A DNA stretch of 64,000 bases from Prosopocoilus inquinatus (GCA_036172665.1 CM069871.1:2232001-2296000); one strand, 5' to 3'. Shown: positions 44,901 to 57,039, numbered from the stretch's first letter. Program-made: numbers and translations. The notes: generated from the sequence alone by a model not told the origin.

Positions 44901-46910
44901 TTAATCAACACCTGTACGTCTGCTCAGTCCTGACGGAGTGCTGAACGTTCCTTTTTGACATGTGACTAACAAGAGCAGCTGGCACGAGAAAGAAATTTAT
45001 ATTTTTTATTTGAATTTTAGGCGACGCCTAATTTTCATTGGTTTTTAATTAATTAGTAATCGAGAGAGCTTGCCAGATCTGGCAAAGCAAATTAGAGATT
45101 CGCGCGTGCATTTTGCACCGTTGTTAAAATTTGTAAGTAAAATCGTGGTAATCGTAAACTTTTTGGGTTTTGTAACTCCACGAATTGAAAGACTTAATCA
45201 ACACCTGTACGTCTGTTCGGCCCTCACGGAGTTTTGGACGTTCCTTCTCGACAGGTGACTAACGCGAGCAGCTGGCACGAGAAAGAAATTTAAATTTTTT
45301 ATTTGAATCTTACGCGACGCCTAATTTGAATTAGTTTTTAATTGATTAGTAATTGAGAGAGCTTGCCAGATCTGGCAAAGCAAATTAGAGATTCGCGCGT
45401 GCATTTTGCACCGTTGTTAAAATTTGTAAGTAAAATCGTGGTAATCGTAAACTTTTTGGGTTTTGTAACTCCACGAATTGAAGGACTTAATCAACACCTG
45501 TACACCTGCTCGGTCTTGACGGAGTTCTTGACGTTCCTTCTCGACAGGTGACTAACACGAGCAGCTGGCACGAGAAAGAAAATTAATTTTTTTTATTTCA
45601 TTTTTACGCGGCGCTTAATTTTAATTAGTTTTTAACCGATCACTAATTGAGAGAGCTTGCCAGATCTGGCAAAGCAAATTAGAGATTCGCGCGTGCATTT
45701 TGCACCGTTGTAGAAATTTGTAAGTAAAATCGTAATAATCATTAACTTTTTGGGTTTTGTAACTCCACGAATTGATGGAGTTTAACAACACCTGTACGTC
45801 TGCTTGACCTTCACGGAGTGCTGAACGTTTCTTCTCGACAGGTGACTGACACGAGCAGCTGGCACGAGATAGAAATTTAAATTTTTTATTTGAATCTTAC
45901 GCGACGCCTAATTTGAATTAGTTTTTAATTGATTAGTAATTGAGAGAGCTTGCCAGATCTGGCAAAGCAAATTAGAGATTCGCGCGTGCATTTTGCACCG
46001 TTGTTAAAATTTGTAAGTAAAATCGTGGTAATCGTAAACTTTTTGGGTTTTGTAACTCCACGAATTGAAAGACTTAATCAACACCTGTACGTCTGTTCGG
46101 CCCTCACGGAGTTTTGGACGTTCCTTCTCGACAGGTGACTAACGCGAGCAGCTGGCACGAGATAGAAATTTAAATTTTTTATTTGAATCTTACGCGACGC
46201 CTAATTTGAATTAGTTTTTAATTGATTAGTAATTGAGAGAGCTTGCCAGATCTGGCAAAGCAAATTAGAGATTCGCGCGTGCATTTTGCACCGTTGTTAA
46301 AATTTGTAAGTAAAATCGTGGTAATCGTAAACTTTTTGGGTTTTGTAACTCCACGAATTGAAGGACTTAATCAACACCTGTACATCTGCTCGGTCTTGAC
46401 GGAGTTCTTGACGTTCCTTCTCGACAGGTGACTAACACGAGCAGCTGGCACGAGAAAGAAAATTAATTTTTTTTATTTCATTTTTACGCGGCGCTTAATT
46501 TTAATTAGTTTTTAATCGATCAGTAATTGAGAGAGCTTGCCAGACCTGGCAAAGCAAATTAGAGATTCGCGCGTGCATTTTGCACCGTTGTTGAAATTTG
46601 TAAGTAAAATCGAAATAATCGTAAACTTTTTGGGTTTTGTAATTCCACGAATTGAAGGAGTTAATCAACACCTGTACGTCTGCTTGACCTTCACGGAGTG
46701 CTGAACGTTTCTTCTCGACAGGTGACTGACACGAGTAGCTGGCACGAGATAGAAATTTATTTTTTATTTGATTCTTACGCGGCGCTTAATTTTCAATAGT
46801 TTTTAATTGATTAGTAATTGAAAATGTAAATTAGAGATTCGCGCGTGCATTTTGCCCCATTGTTGAAATTTGTAAAATCGTATTAATCGTGAATCGTTCG
46901 GGTTTTGTAA
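41925..46910. repeat. 293-bp satellite, 17 copies, with higher-order duplications
   Basis: CAACACCTGTA recurs 17 times from 41969 to 46667, a mean period of 293.6 bp. Most units contain the 16-bp perfect palindrome TTGCCAGATCTGGCAA. All carry a CACCTGT...ACAGGTG inverted pair about 45 bp apart and a CAGCTG. 42160-43370 and 43628-44838 are nearly identical at an offset of 1468 bp (five monomers), and 45070/45363 repeat at 45950/46243 (880 bp, three monomers). A 62-codon frame is open in several monomers, but 293 is not a multiple of three and many monomers have it broken, so I do not call it a gene. Confidence 0.95.
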
Positions 46911-47877
46911 AGTGTAATAAATCATCGTGTTTGAAATATGCGAACGCTCTACTTCATTTCTAGACGATGCAAGCGGTAATACCGTTAAGGTAAAGCATCG
47001 AACGCCCACCCCACAAGTCGAAAAGAATTATTCCACATATATTCATAAAAATATGAAGCGTATCTCCTTTTCCAGTACGTACATAAACTTATATCGTGCT
47101 GTGATTCCTACATTTATAGGCACTTTAAGCCCAGATATAAGCTCGTCCGTATCTCTCATAATCTGAGCGTCTCGCCCGGATTTATTTATTCGCATCCCGC
47201 CCGCCCGACCCGGAACGCGCGGCGTATATCTGGGGGAGAAAAAGAGAAAACCTATTTACTTATATGCATAAATCCGGCTTTAGGTAATACAGGAATCCGT
47301 CTGTTCCGATGGCCGAATACAAATCAATGGCGCTCGAAAAGCTACGGCGGCGGCGGCGACCGTAAATTTTTATCTTCGATAACAAATTGGGCCGTGCAAA
47401 AAAAAAGAAACAAATGGAGCTTTGGTGGAGGAGGATGAGGAGGAAGGGTGGTGGTCCTTGTTTTATTCACGAGAGGCGACCTGGTTGCTGCGGATTCGGG
47501 GAATCATAAAGCCCCGGCCTGTGGGACACTGAATGACTCTCTCGTTTTATCAACGCCGCCGGACGGATTGGAGCAAATCCATACATGGTCATTTTATGGG
47601 GGCCAAATCGAATGCTTCATGGCGAATATTTTGTGTTACTTCCGCGTGCGCTTTTTGTTAAAAAGTTTTCGCATCCTCCGAGATCAGATGTTTACAACGC
47701 GAACTCAAAATAAGACAATGTAACGCTAACTTATTGGTAATCTAGTTTGTACTAAAAAGTAACGCATACGCAGGGATTGCGGGATGTAGTCAAATTTAAC
47801 ACAACATAGAATACATACATAACTTACATGACGAAGTGAAGAGGCACTTTACTAGACGACATGAGCTCGCGCACCCT
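46911..47877. other. Unique non-coding DNA
   Basis: No gene. A CGG triplet run lies near 47345-47361. The 79- and 91-codon plus frames lack domains and splice context. Confidence 0.4.
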
Positions 47878-48115
47878 GACAAGGATATTGTCGAGCTGAT
47901 TTATAATTAGAAAAGCTGAGTATTTATATGAATTGAATTGACCTCTTTTTCAGTTTACGTAAACTTTGTGTCTTGAAAAATCCCGATGATTCATTTTATT
48001 TTACTGGCAGCTGTTAATAGGTAACCGATGTGCGATGTAGGCCAGCGTTTGCTTGCAGGAGTTAGGTGCCGATCTTATATATGTAACTATTTCTTCTGTT
48101 ACATTATTGTTTTAG
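47878..48115 (+). repeat. Dispersed repeat, copy A (inverted relative to 59322-59582)
   Basis: CAAGGATATTGTC, AGAAAAGCT, TTTTATTTTACTGGCAGCTG, TAACCGATGTGCG, TTTGCTTGCA and TAACTATTTCTTCTGTTACA match in order the reverse complement of 59322-59582. This is an unclassified interspersed element of about 240 bp. Confidence 0.75.
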
Positions 48116-48394
48116 TTTTCAAGCTCAAATCAAAATGTACATCTTCTGGTTTACTTCGAACAAAGATTTACAAAATTTCGCCCTAAACAGCTAGCCAACA
48201 TCGAAACGTACCCTTCTGTCGCTGCTTGCTTCACTTTTATAGAAATTTGACAGTATTTACGAGTTTTATCTTAGCAAATATAATATATTCGTTTAGTTAA
48301 CAACTGTATTCCGTAAACAGAATTAATCAAAGTACTGTCGGCAAGCGAATCAATAAACCTCGAATTCCAACAACACCAGACATTATTTTGTGCT

Positions 48395-50705
48395 ATAATA
48401 ATAATAATAACGTTTATTCAGCTCAATAATTTACAGTTTCGTCAAAATCAAAATTGCATTAAATTGCATTAAAAGTACATTAAGTGAAAATGCAATTACA
48501 ATTTTAGGGTATCTTCAAGATATTCATTTACATTATAATACGCCTTGCCTATTAAATAAGATTTTAATTAACACTTTCTTTGACAATTTGGTCCATCCCA
48601 TCGGTAATTTATTGTATAAGTACAAATGTCTAGTTTGTACTGCCGTGGCATTTATTCTTCGCATTGATACTTCTAATTTGTAGTGGCTTCTTAAGTTTGC
48701 AGATATTGTAGCTCCCCTTTTCGGTAATGTGTCAGCTTCGTCGTGAGCTCTTGTAAGCTGAGAGTGAAGGTACAGAGATGTCATTGTCATTATGCCAAGT
48801 TTGCGAAATAAAGGTTTGCAGTGACTTTGTTGAGCAACGTGTTCAATAATGCGAATTGCCTTTTTTTGGGCAACAAGGAAGGCCTGGGCGTGAGCAGATT
48901 CTCCCCAAACTTGAATGCCATAACTCATTCTTGACTGAAATAGGGCGAAATAAGCAACTAATGAGGCTTCTTTATCTATAATATCCCTAATTCTTCGGAT
49001 TGCGTAGGTAGCTGCGGCAAGTTTGTTTAGAAGTTCATCCGTATGCGCTTTCCAAGTTAGCCGGGTATCCAGTGTAATACCAAGGAATTTAGTAGTATTT
49101 GCTGCTATTACACCAGTGTTTCGTTTGGTAGTGAATACTAATTTCGATGATTTATCGTTATTTAAGAACAGTTTATTGTCGGAAAACCAGATTGCGGCTT
49201 CTTTGTTTGCTTTGTCCAGGTTTACTTGAGCTTCTTTGTAACTATGACCTTTGGATATTAAAGTTGTATCATCTGCATATAGAATAATATGAGCTGGTAT
49301 TCGGTGTGGCAGATCATTAATAAAAATACTGAAGAAAAGAGGTCCCGTCAGTGAGCCTTGTGGAACACCAGTAAGAATGGGTGACAAGTTGCTGATTTGT
49401 CCACCTAGATAGACGACTTGCTTCCTATTTTCCAGATAAGATTGTACGAGTTGCAGAGTGATTCCTCTTACGCAATAATGTTCGAGTTTCGAAAGGAATA
49501 TATCGTCTTGCATACAGTCGAACGCTTTACTCAGGTCACACAGTAAGGCTTCACAATCGCAATGTTCTTCGAAAGCATCCCATACATAATTCAAGAGCGA
49601 TAGTACTGCATCTGTCGTATTTTTCCCCTTTCTGAATCCGAACTGGCAATCAGTCAAACAGTTGTTTTTTGAAAGGAAGTTATTCAACCTGGTGCATAAG
49701 GCAGCTTCGAAGATCTTAGATGGGACAGGCAGGATTGAGATGGGTCTGTAGTTGGTGATGGAAGAACGGTTTCCTTTTTTGAATACGGGCACAACCTTCG
49801 CTATTTTCATTTCGTCAGGGACTACACCTTCTTGGAAGCACGTGTTGATAATATTCGCTAGAGGATGAGCTATGTACTTGGAACATGTCCTAATGAGTTT
49901 TGTATTCAGGCCGTAAACATCTGTCGAGGTTTTTGGTTTAAGTCCACCTATAATTGATCTGATTTCCTCTGGAGTAACAGGAATTAGGTAGCATGTAGAG
50001 GAATTTCGCGTGAGTGTGTTCAGGTACTGAGTTGGATTGTTCCTGCTTACAGGGATGTTTTGGAGTGTATTATTTCCAATGCTACAAAAAAATTGATTAA
50101 ATTCCTCACATGTGATACTGATTGCTTCACTCGAAGAATGAGGCGACGTTTCTTTTTTTTATTATATCCCACAGCGCTTTCTGTTTATTAGTAGCCATTC
50201 CAAGTTCGTCGACGTGACTTTTTCTTTTTTCTTCCGTGACACATTGTAGGTAAAACTGTTTGTAACTACTGAATACTTGTTTCAAGTCATCACCGCCCTG
50301 CTGCATAAGTGTGTCGTGGATTAAATGCAGGGTTTCTTTAATCTGTCTCAAATCATCAGACATTTTAAACTTTTGCGTTTTTTTTCTTCATAATTAAAGG
50401 GAAAGCACTTTCAAAATCACCTAAGAGGGTATTTAGGAAGTTCTTATATTTTGTTGCTGCATTTGTAGCTATATATGTTGATATCCATGATTCATTTGCA
50501 AGAAATTGAATGAAGATGTCCATATTATTCTTTGAAAAATTTCGGTATTTGTCTCTGTTCATGGGCATTGAATTAATATTGAAGATAAAATTAATTGCGT
50601 TGCGTTTGCTGAAAGCCCTCATGCTATTATTTTCTTTGTGTTCAAATTTTATAATTGTTCGAGTTAAATTTTGTAGAAATACCATGGAAATAATTTTTTT
50701 TGTAA
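48395..50705 (-). mobile_element. 5'-truncated non-LTR retrotransposon (CR1-like LINE)
   Basis: The 3' end is at 48395, marked by a (TAT)n-type simple-repeat tail (ATA repeats on the plus strand, 48395-48410) instead of poly-A. This is followed inward by about 120 bp of 3' UTR and the reverse transcriptase. Coding similarity continues through the linker upstream of RT to about 50700, where it stops before any recognisable endonuclease, so the copy is 5'-truncated. The FKKGNRSSITNYRPISILP, DLSKAFDC, GVPQGS and YADDT motifs point to the CR1/Jockey-related group. CR1-like is favoured by the tail, but I am not sure of the clade. No target duplication was identified. Confidence 0.85.
48533..50685 (-). 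pseudogene. LINE ORF2 fragment: linker plus reverse transcriptase, frameshifted
   Basis: The longest frame is 48533-49810 by its first Met, but it stays open upstream without a stop to about 50150. Counting from that Met, VPVFKKGNRSSITNYRPIS is at 7-25, the first catalytic Asp is in DLSKAFD (92), GVPQGS is at 148-153, and YADDTT is at 178-183 with the paired catalytic Asp residues. The C-terminal LTWKAHTDELLNKLA, SYGIQVWGES and HLYLYNKLP blocks are the usual thumb/tail region. Upstream sequence (SSYKQFYLQCV, ATNKQKALWDIIKK at 50127-50363; ATKYKNFLNTLL at 50365-50685) belongs to the same protein but is in other frames. The frame changes fall at runs of eight T on the plus strand, 50153-50160 and 50378-50385. 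The protein would copy LINE RNA at nicked target DNA. It lacks its endonuclease, so this copy should be dead even if the shifts are sequencing errors. Confidence 0.85.
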
Positions 50706-51310
50706 ACGATCGAATGTTCAGTACATAGATTTGCTATGATTTTATAAAAATTAGGTCGATTCAATAATACTACAACGTATTAAATCGCGTACAAGGTCGG
50801 AATGAAGTAAGTCAAGTAACGAACGTCCGATATTCCCTTCTTGCGTAGCAATCGGGAAGGGAGACGCGCTTAAGTAAAGCAGGAGCGTACAAGAAGTTGA
50901 AGATGCTACTCTTCACGGGGTGTTCTTTCCAATATTTTTTTTTGCAATTGTGACCTTCGTGCAAAACTACGAACGTATTTCTGATTTTAATCCTCAAACC
51001 AAGCACCAAACAAAGAAAATCGAGTTAATCCAGGCCCTGAAATAATTCGATCGTTTCGAGAAATCCTTTTGCAATTGAAATTTGATAAGATGTTCTCTGG
51101 TTAATACCGACCCAATTGAAATTCATGAAACGGTGTTAACTTGTGAATGTGTTTTGTGGGTGTAGTGGTGGCAGCACTGGTTTCGCTAATATTTCTCTGA
51201 GTTCCTTCACTCTTCTTACTTTAATCACAACCAATTTCCCGTTCTTCTTTTATTAAATTCAGTTACGTTTACCGTAATCCTCTGAAAACGAAAACGAAAG
51301 CTAAACGCAC
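50706..51310. other. Unique non-coding DNA
   Basis: No gene. I searched here for the LINE endonuclease and did not find it. Confidence 0.4.
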
Positions 51311-51835
51311 CAAAAAAATTAGGTACATTAAAAAAAAATTAAACTAAATTAAAAGAAGTCAACGAAATGGGAAAGAACAGAAAAATAATTAACAAGCAAG
51401 ACTGACTGTTTGCTGCAAATCGAAAGACTTGCAAAAAGAAAGGCTTTAGGAATAACAATGAATGGCGATACATAATTTGAAAAAAAAAAAAAATGAAAAA
51501 ATTAATTGAAACAAACGATGTGGAAACAAGTACGATAAAAGACGAACAAGAAGCAAAAGTCAAGTCAAAAATAAGAAAGAAGAAATCAAAAGACCTGTAG
51601 AACACAAAATAAATAAGAAAGCACACGAAACATCGGTGCAATAAAAAAAAGCAAAAAAAAAAATAATAATTTGACAAATGAACAAACAAAAAGGATTCGA
51701 AAACTAACGAAAATGTAAAGAACGTTGCGGACGAAGGGGTGAAGAATATTCATAATTTCTTTTTTAATCAAAGTCAATTCAGTTCAATTTTTGAAAAATA
51801 AAGAGTTAAAAAAATATTGAGAAAATCAAATCGTC
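51311..51835. other. A-rich low-complexity DNA next to a T-rich array
   Basis: The plus strand is A-rich up to about 51835 and then switches abruptly to T-rich. Part of it aligns with 40665-40830. The minus frames are Phe-rich by-products. Confidence 0.6.
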
Positions 51836-54180
51836 TTTTGTTTTCTGCTGTTTTTTTTTTCTCGTCCGGAGATTCATTTGTTTTCCGTTCATCTTAGCCA
51901 TCAATCTTCCTCTGTATTTTTTTTTCTATTCTTTATGCTCTCATACTATGTTTTCCTCTGTTGCTTTTCTTATAGAATTGATTTTTCGCGTTTTCCTCTA
52001 CGACATCGTTTCGTCGTTCATCGTTCTTCATTTATCCTGTATCCACCTAAGTCTTTTGTTTTACACGCTGTATTTCGCCGTTCATTTTTTATCGTGTCAT
52101 TGATTTTTTTATTTCGCTTTTATTCGATTCGTCCTGAAAATTGCGTTTATTTTTTTTTCGTTCAACTCGGCGATGTCAATCTTCTTTTGTTTTTTTGTTT
52201 TTTTTTTTTGTTTGCTTCGTGCCTTATATATTGTTGCTATTTCTTTCATTCCTCTTTTGTTTCTGATTTCTTGCGAGGTTCCATTGGTTTTTTTTTTTTG
52301 TTTTAATTTGTTCTGATTTTTGATATATCCCAAATCGGCGATTTTTTATTTTGTATTTTCTTTCTTTTTCTGTGTAACTAATTCTTCGCGTGTCTTTTAT
52401 TTGGTGTCCACCTCTTCATCTTTCGTTTTATGCTCCGTATTTCGTCGTTCAATTCTTTTCTCGTTTTTTTTTTATCGTGCTTTTTACAGCTCGACTTTGT
52501 TTCGCTTGTTGGTTGTTTTTCGTTCAGCCTCGTGTTGCCGATCTTCTTTTGTTTTTTTTTGTTTTTTTTTTTGTTTGCTTCGTGCCTTGTATTTTGTTGC
52601 TATTTCTTTCATTCCTCTTTTGTTTCTGATTTCTTGTGAGGTTTGCATTGGGTTTCTTTTTTGTTTTAATTTGTTCTGATTTTTGATATATCCCAAATCG
52701 GCGATTTTTTATTTTGTATTTTCTTTTTTTTTTTCTGTGTAACTAATTCTTCGGGTGTCTTTTATTTGGTGTCCACCTCTTCATCTTTTGTTTTATGCTC
52801 CGTATTTCGTCGTTCATTTCTTTTCTCGTTTTTTTTTATCGTACTTTTTACAGCTCGATTTTGTTTCGCTTGTTGGTTGTTTTTCGTTCAGCCTCGTGTT
52901 GCCGATGATCTTCTTTTGTTTTTTTTGTTTTTTTTGGTTTGCTTCATGCTTTGTATTTTGTTGCTATTTCTTTCATTCCTCTTTTGTTTCTGATTTCTTG
53001 CGAGGTTTGCATTGGGTTTCTTTTTTGTTTTAATTTGTTCTGATTTTTGATATATCCCAAATCGGCGATTTTTTATTTTGTATTTTCTTTCTTTTTCTGT
53101 GTAACTAATTCTTCGCGTGTCTTTTATTTGGTGTCCACCTCTTCATCTTTTGTTTTATGCTCCGTATTTCGTCGTTCATTTCTTTTCTCGTTTTTTTTTA
53201 TCGTACTTTTTACAGCTCGATTTTGTTTCGCTTGTTGGTTGTTTTTCGTTCAGCCTCGTGTTTCCGATCTTCTTTTGTTTTTTTTTTTGTTTTTTTTTGT
53301 TTGCTTCATGCCTTGTATTTTGTTGCTATTTCTTTCATTCCTCTTCTGTTTCTGATTTTTTGCGAGGTTTGCATTGGGTTCCTTTTTTGTTTTAATTTGT
53401 TCTGATTTTTGATATATCCCAAATCGGCGATTTTTTATTTTGTATTTTCTTTCTTTTTCTGTGTAACTAATTCTTCGCGTGTCTTTTATTTGGTGTCCAC
53501 CTCTTCATCTTTTGTTTTATGCTCCGTATTTCGTCGTTCATTTCTTTCCTCGTTTTTTTTATCGTACTTTTTACAGCTCGATTTTGTTTCGCTTGTTGGT
53601 TGTTTTTCGTTCAGCCTCGTGTCGCCGATCTTCTTTTGTTTTTTTTTTTTGTTTTTTTGGTTTGCTTCATGCCTTGTATTTTGTTGCTATTTCTTTCATT
53701 CCTCTTTTGTTTCTGATTTCTTGCGAGGTTTGCATTGGGATTCTTTTTTGTTTTAATTTGTTCTGATTTTTGATATATCCCAAATCGGCGATTTTTTATT
53801 TTGTATTTTCTTTTTTTTTTCTGTGTAACTAATTCTTCGGGTGTCTTTTATTTGGTGTCCACCTCTTCATCTTTTGTTTTATGCTCCGTATTTCGTCGTT
53901 CATTTCTTTTCTCGTTTTTTTTTATCGTACTTATTACAGCTCGATTTTGTTTCGCTTGTTGGTTGTTTTTCGTTCAGCCTCGTGTTGCCGATGATCTTCT
54001 TTTGTTTTCTTTTGTTTTTTTGGTTTGCTTCGTGCCTTGTATTTTGTTGTTATTTCTTTCATTTCTCTTTTGTTTCTAATTTTTTGCAAGGTTTCGTTGG
54101 GTTTCTTTTTTGTTTTAATTTGTTCTGATCTCTGATATATCCCAAATCGGCGCTTTTTTATTTTGCAGTTTTTTTCTCTT
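51836..54180. repeat. ~362-bp T-rich tandem repeat, about 6 copies
   Basis: GATATATCCCAAATCGGCG recurs near 52321, 52685, 53048, 53410, 53771 and 54137 (361-366 bp). Each unit contains TGTGTAACTAATTCTTCG, TTTATTTGGTGTCCACCTC, TCCGTATTTCGTCGTTCA and TTTGTTTCGCTTGTTGGTTG. The first unit (51870-52320) is the most diverged. Three overlapping frames per unit of 65-142 codons are Phe/Cys/Leu-rich by-products of T-rich sequence, not membrane proteins. Confidence 0.95.
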
Positions 54181-55029
54181 TGTGTGATTTTTTTTTAGTT
54201 GGCTTCATCCATAGCCCCATAATCCCTAAGGCAGCAGCAAATCTACTTGAAAGAAAACTTGAAATCCGGAGAAGAGTCTTGGATTGTATAGAAACCTAGC
54301 AGATTACAGTCAAGTGAAGTATCATCAGAATTGGGAAATTGCAGTAACTTTGGTCTTCTACCAGTTGACGAACCAATCGGTTTTCGTCATTACTTTTACC
54401 TAACTAACTGCTAATTAAGACTCTTCTCGGTGGAGGCTTCGCGTCAGCAGCGGTGACTCTAATCCCCCGTCTGACTTTTCCGCCGTCGCATCGCCCTCGT
54501 AATTTTTGCGTCATTAAAATTCAGCTTGGTCCGAAGAGGTAATTAGCGCTGGCGCACGCAAAGTGCATGAAATCTCCTTCCTCTCGGCGGCGGCGGCGCC
54601 CTAATTTAAATTCATCGATGAATCTACCCGCATTGCCTGCACATAAAACTAGTCCTAGACGCTTCGCATCTGCATTAGCGACGTAATAAACGCGACGGGC
54701 TAATACGAAATCAATTTTTATTAACCCCCCCCCTCGCTCCCACCGGTAGGTATCCCGAAGAGAGGAGGGGGGTGGAGGGGGATCTGCATGTAATGGCCCG
54801 GGGGGGTGATTTATGAAACTCCCCGCGCCGTCTGCTACTTAGGTTACTTACCCCCGATATGTAATTTTAGGAAACGTTTTCATTTTTCACGTAAAGCCCC
54901 GAACACAACTGGCTATTCATTTAATTCAGTTTTAACAAGCTAAGAAATAGAATTGAAAAGATATAAATAGTATCTTTTACAGACACCAATCATATGGCGT
55001 CGTTTACCTGTAATTTCAAAATTTTTCTT
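54181..55029. other. Unique DNA, no gene seen
   Basis: Not run-biased like the neighbouring arrays. 54580-54600 holds a GGCGGCGGCGGCG run, and 54725-54812 has alternating C and G tracts (CCCCCCCCC; GAGGAGGGGGGTGGAGGGGG). No exon was supported. Confidence 0.4.
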
Positions 55030-55186
55030 CTCACACTTTCTATTTTTTAATCTCCTTGGACCTCAAAATAGAATGAAAACCTTACTTGCGAAAACACATC
55101 AAATAAAAATGCCCTAATTTAATTTTAAATGTAACAATTTATTACAAAAAAAAAATTAAATATTCTGGGAACCGTTACAAGTACGG
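55030..55186 (+). repeat. Direct repeat copy 1 (partner at 55935-56093)
   Basis: CTCCTTGGACCTCAAAATAG, AATGAAAACCTTACTTGCG, ATGTAACAATTTATT and GGGAACCGTTACAAGTACGG occur in the same order about 908 bp to the right. The final 20-mer is also the core of the 57040-58090 array. Confidence 0.85.
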
Positions 55187-55934
55187 CGCTGAATTAGAAT
55201 TGAAAAGTATACAAATCGTATTTTTTTTAAGGACACTGTCTCTGTCACACAAATACTGTCTGGTGGTGAATGGCTTAGTCGGTGTTCCTCCGTCCTTATT
55301 GGATTTGGGGAAACTTCGGCGTTAAAATTAAGCGAGACGCCTAATTAAATCCGCCGTAAACGTCGAAACAAATTCCAGATTATTTAGGTTTGCAAAACCG
55401 AAAGTCGGCCTCGGAATTTGACAGAATTAATGGGGCTGAGGGCGCATCCAATTTATTACTTTATATTATCATCTCCTCGGTCGGGGTCTACTATTTGTCC
55501 TGCGAGCCGAAGTAATTAGACAGTTATAATTAGGGAGCAGCGCAAGGGCGAAGCTACACCTAGACTTTCTCTTTAATTATAGTAATTTGTTATTGGGCTC
55601 TCGCTAATTTGAATTCATTGAGGGCAGGGAGTTTTATGGTCGTTTGCGTAATGATGATTTGAATCATTCGAGTTTCGACGCCGCGCCGTTAAGAACTTTT
55701 AATAATAAAAAAAAAAAACTCTTCAAACTTTATGAAAAAAGAAAAAAATGCAAATCGTCCCCTAACAATGTCGAGATTTAATTAACATTGACTAAAGTGT
55801 TATTATCATTACAACCAGGGAAAAGAATTCGGGTCACTTGTTCTGCGAAAGGTACGAAAATTTAGTACTCGGCCCCTGTATTTTCAGAATTGTCGAAAAT
55901 GTTTTGCAGAAAATGCTTCGGCTATTTCTTCTCT
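55187..55934. other. Unique DNA with TAATTA-type cores
   Basis: No gene. 55320-55640 has many TAATTA/AATTAG words in otherwise mixed sequence, as insect enhancers often do, but nothing here proves function. Contains the third copy of the TATTTTCAGAATTG string (55879). Confidence 0.3.
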
Positions 55935-56093
55935 TCCTATCTCTCTATTTTTTCCTCTCCTTGGACTTCAAAACAGAATGAAAACCTTACTTGCGAGAAA
56001 ATCTCAAATAAAAGCGCCCTAATTTTAAATGTAACAATTTATTTTAAAAAAAAAACCTAAAATTGAATATTCTGGGAACCGTTACAAGTACGG
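55935..56093 (+). repeat. Direct repeat copy 2 (partner at 55030-55186)
   Basis: Same block order as copy 1, with CTCCTTGGACTTCAAAACAG and AATGAAAACCTTACTTGCG, ending in GGGAACCGTTACAAGTACGG. Confidence 0.85.
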
Positions 56094-57039
56094 TGAAATT
56101 CGCATTTTTTCGTTGGAGTGGCCGTCCGTCCGCACAGCGATCCTGCATTGAAGATGGTCGCCGTTTTCTGGATGCTTAATTGTAGCTTCCCTTAAATGAG
56201 GAGGAGTCAGTTCAGGGCGAACCAAAATATTATAGGAGTGTTACATTAAAACTAATTATAAGTAATTTTTAAAATTTATTTGAAAATAGTCTCCCCCTAA
56301 AGCCGATTTTTATTTTTAATTTCCTGAGAACTTCTCTTCGCATCAAGGGCATGCCAAAAACTGATTTTATTTCCAAGAAGACCCTCGTTCACAGGAAAAT
56401 TTCCCGCTCCCCCAAAAAAAAAAAACATCAAGAGTCGATGATTCGGATATCGCTAATTTATTTTCTGGAGCCATGGCACAAAGGCGAAGCGACGGATTGA
56501 TTGACGGTTTTTTTTTTCTTCTTCCTTCAAAGAAAACGTCCGACCGGCGGCGGCGTAATTCTTTCTTCATAAGCGGCGGGATTTGGCCGCGATCCTCGGG
56601 GAGCAAAACACCCCGATACGTGTAATTTCCGGCCACAAATAAACACCTCCCCCCTCCCCCTCGACCTCTCCTCCGCCGCAGATATCCTTCCCTCTTAATA
56701 AATTTGGGCGGTCTGCGTCCTTGCGTGCCGCGTTATGTGGACGCCTGAAAAATTATTTGGGTACTCCGCCTTCTGCGGATTGTTCTGATTTACACACCGG
56801 CGGAGACTTTATTACATTAATTTTCGGGGAATTTATGAAGGACGGGGCGAAATTTTTTCGTTTGCGCAAGGGCTTTTGTCTGCTCGTTATTTATTATGGA
56901 CGCGCGCGTGCGTGTCTGAAATTAAGTAAATATAATTGTTTTCACATGTTTACCTTCATGTTTCAATACAACTTTCGATTTCTAGAATTTGACCGGAATG
57001 AATTGAGCCCTCCGTGTCTGCTGACGTGTTTTGCAAGCA
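56094..57039. other. Unique DNA, no gene recognised
   Basis: The 89-codon minus frame (56367-56636) and 122-codon plus frame (56721-57089) have no recognisable domain, no supported splice sites and uneven composition. I do not call them. Confidence 0.35.

Noticed and set aside
42134..46431. Repeated 62-codon frame MPDLAKQIRDSRVHFAP...
   Set aside because: It is part of a 293-bp satellite monomer, not a multiple of three, and is broken in many monomers.
41925..46910. CRISPR-like array
   Set aside because: Units are contiguous 293-bp satellite monomers with no short repeat plus unique spacer structure, and the genome is eukaryotic. The other arrays fail in the same way.
50706..51310. Endonuclease domain of the LINE
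   Set aside because: I looked upstream of the linker for endonuclease motifs and found none, so the element is taken as 5'-truncated.
51878..54128. Series of Phe/Cys/Leu-rich frames resembling small membrane proteins
   Set aside because: Two or three overlapping frames per 362-bp unit are open because the DNA is T-rich. There is no coding signature.
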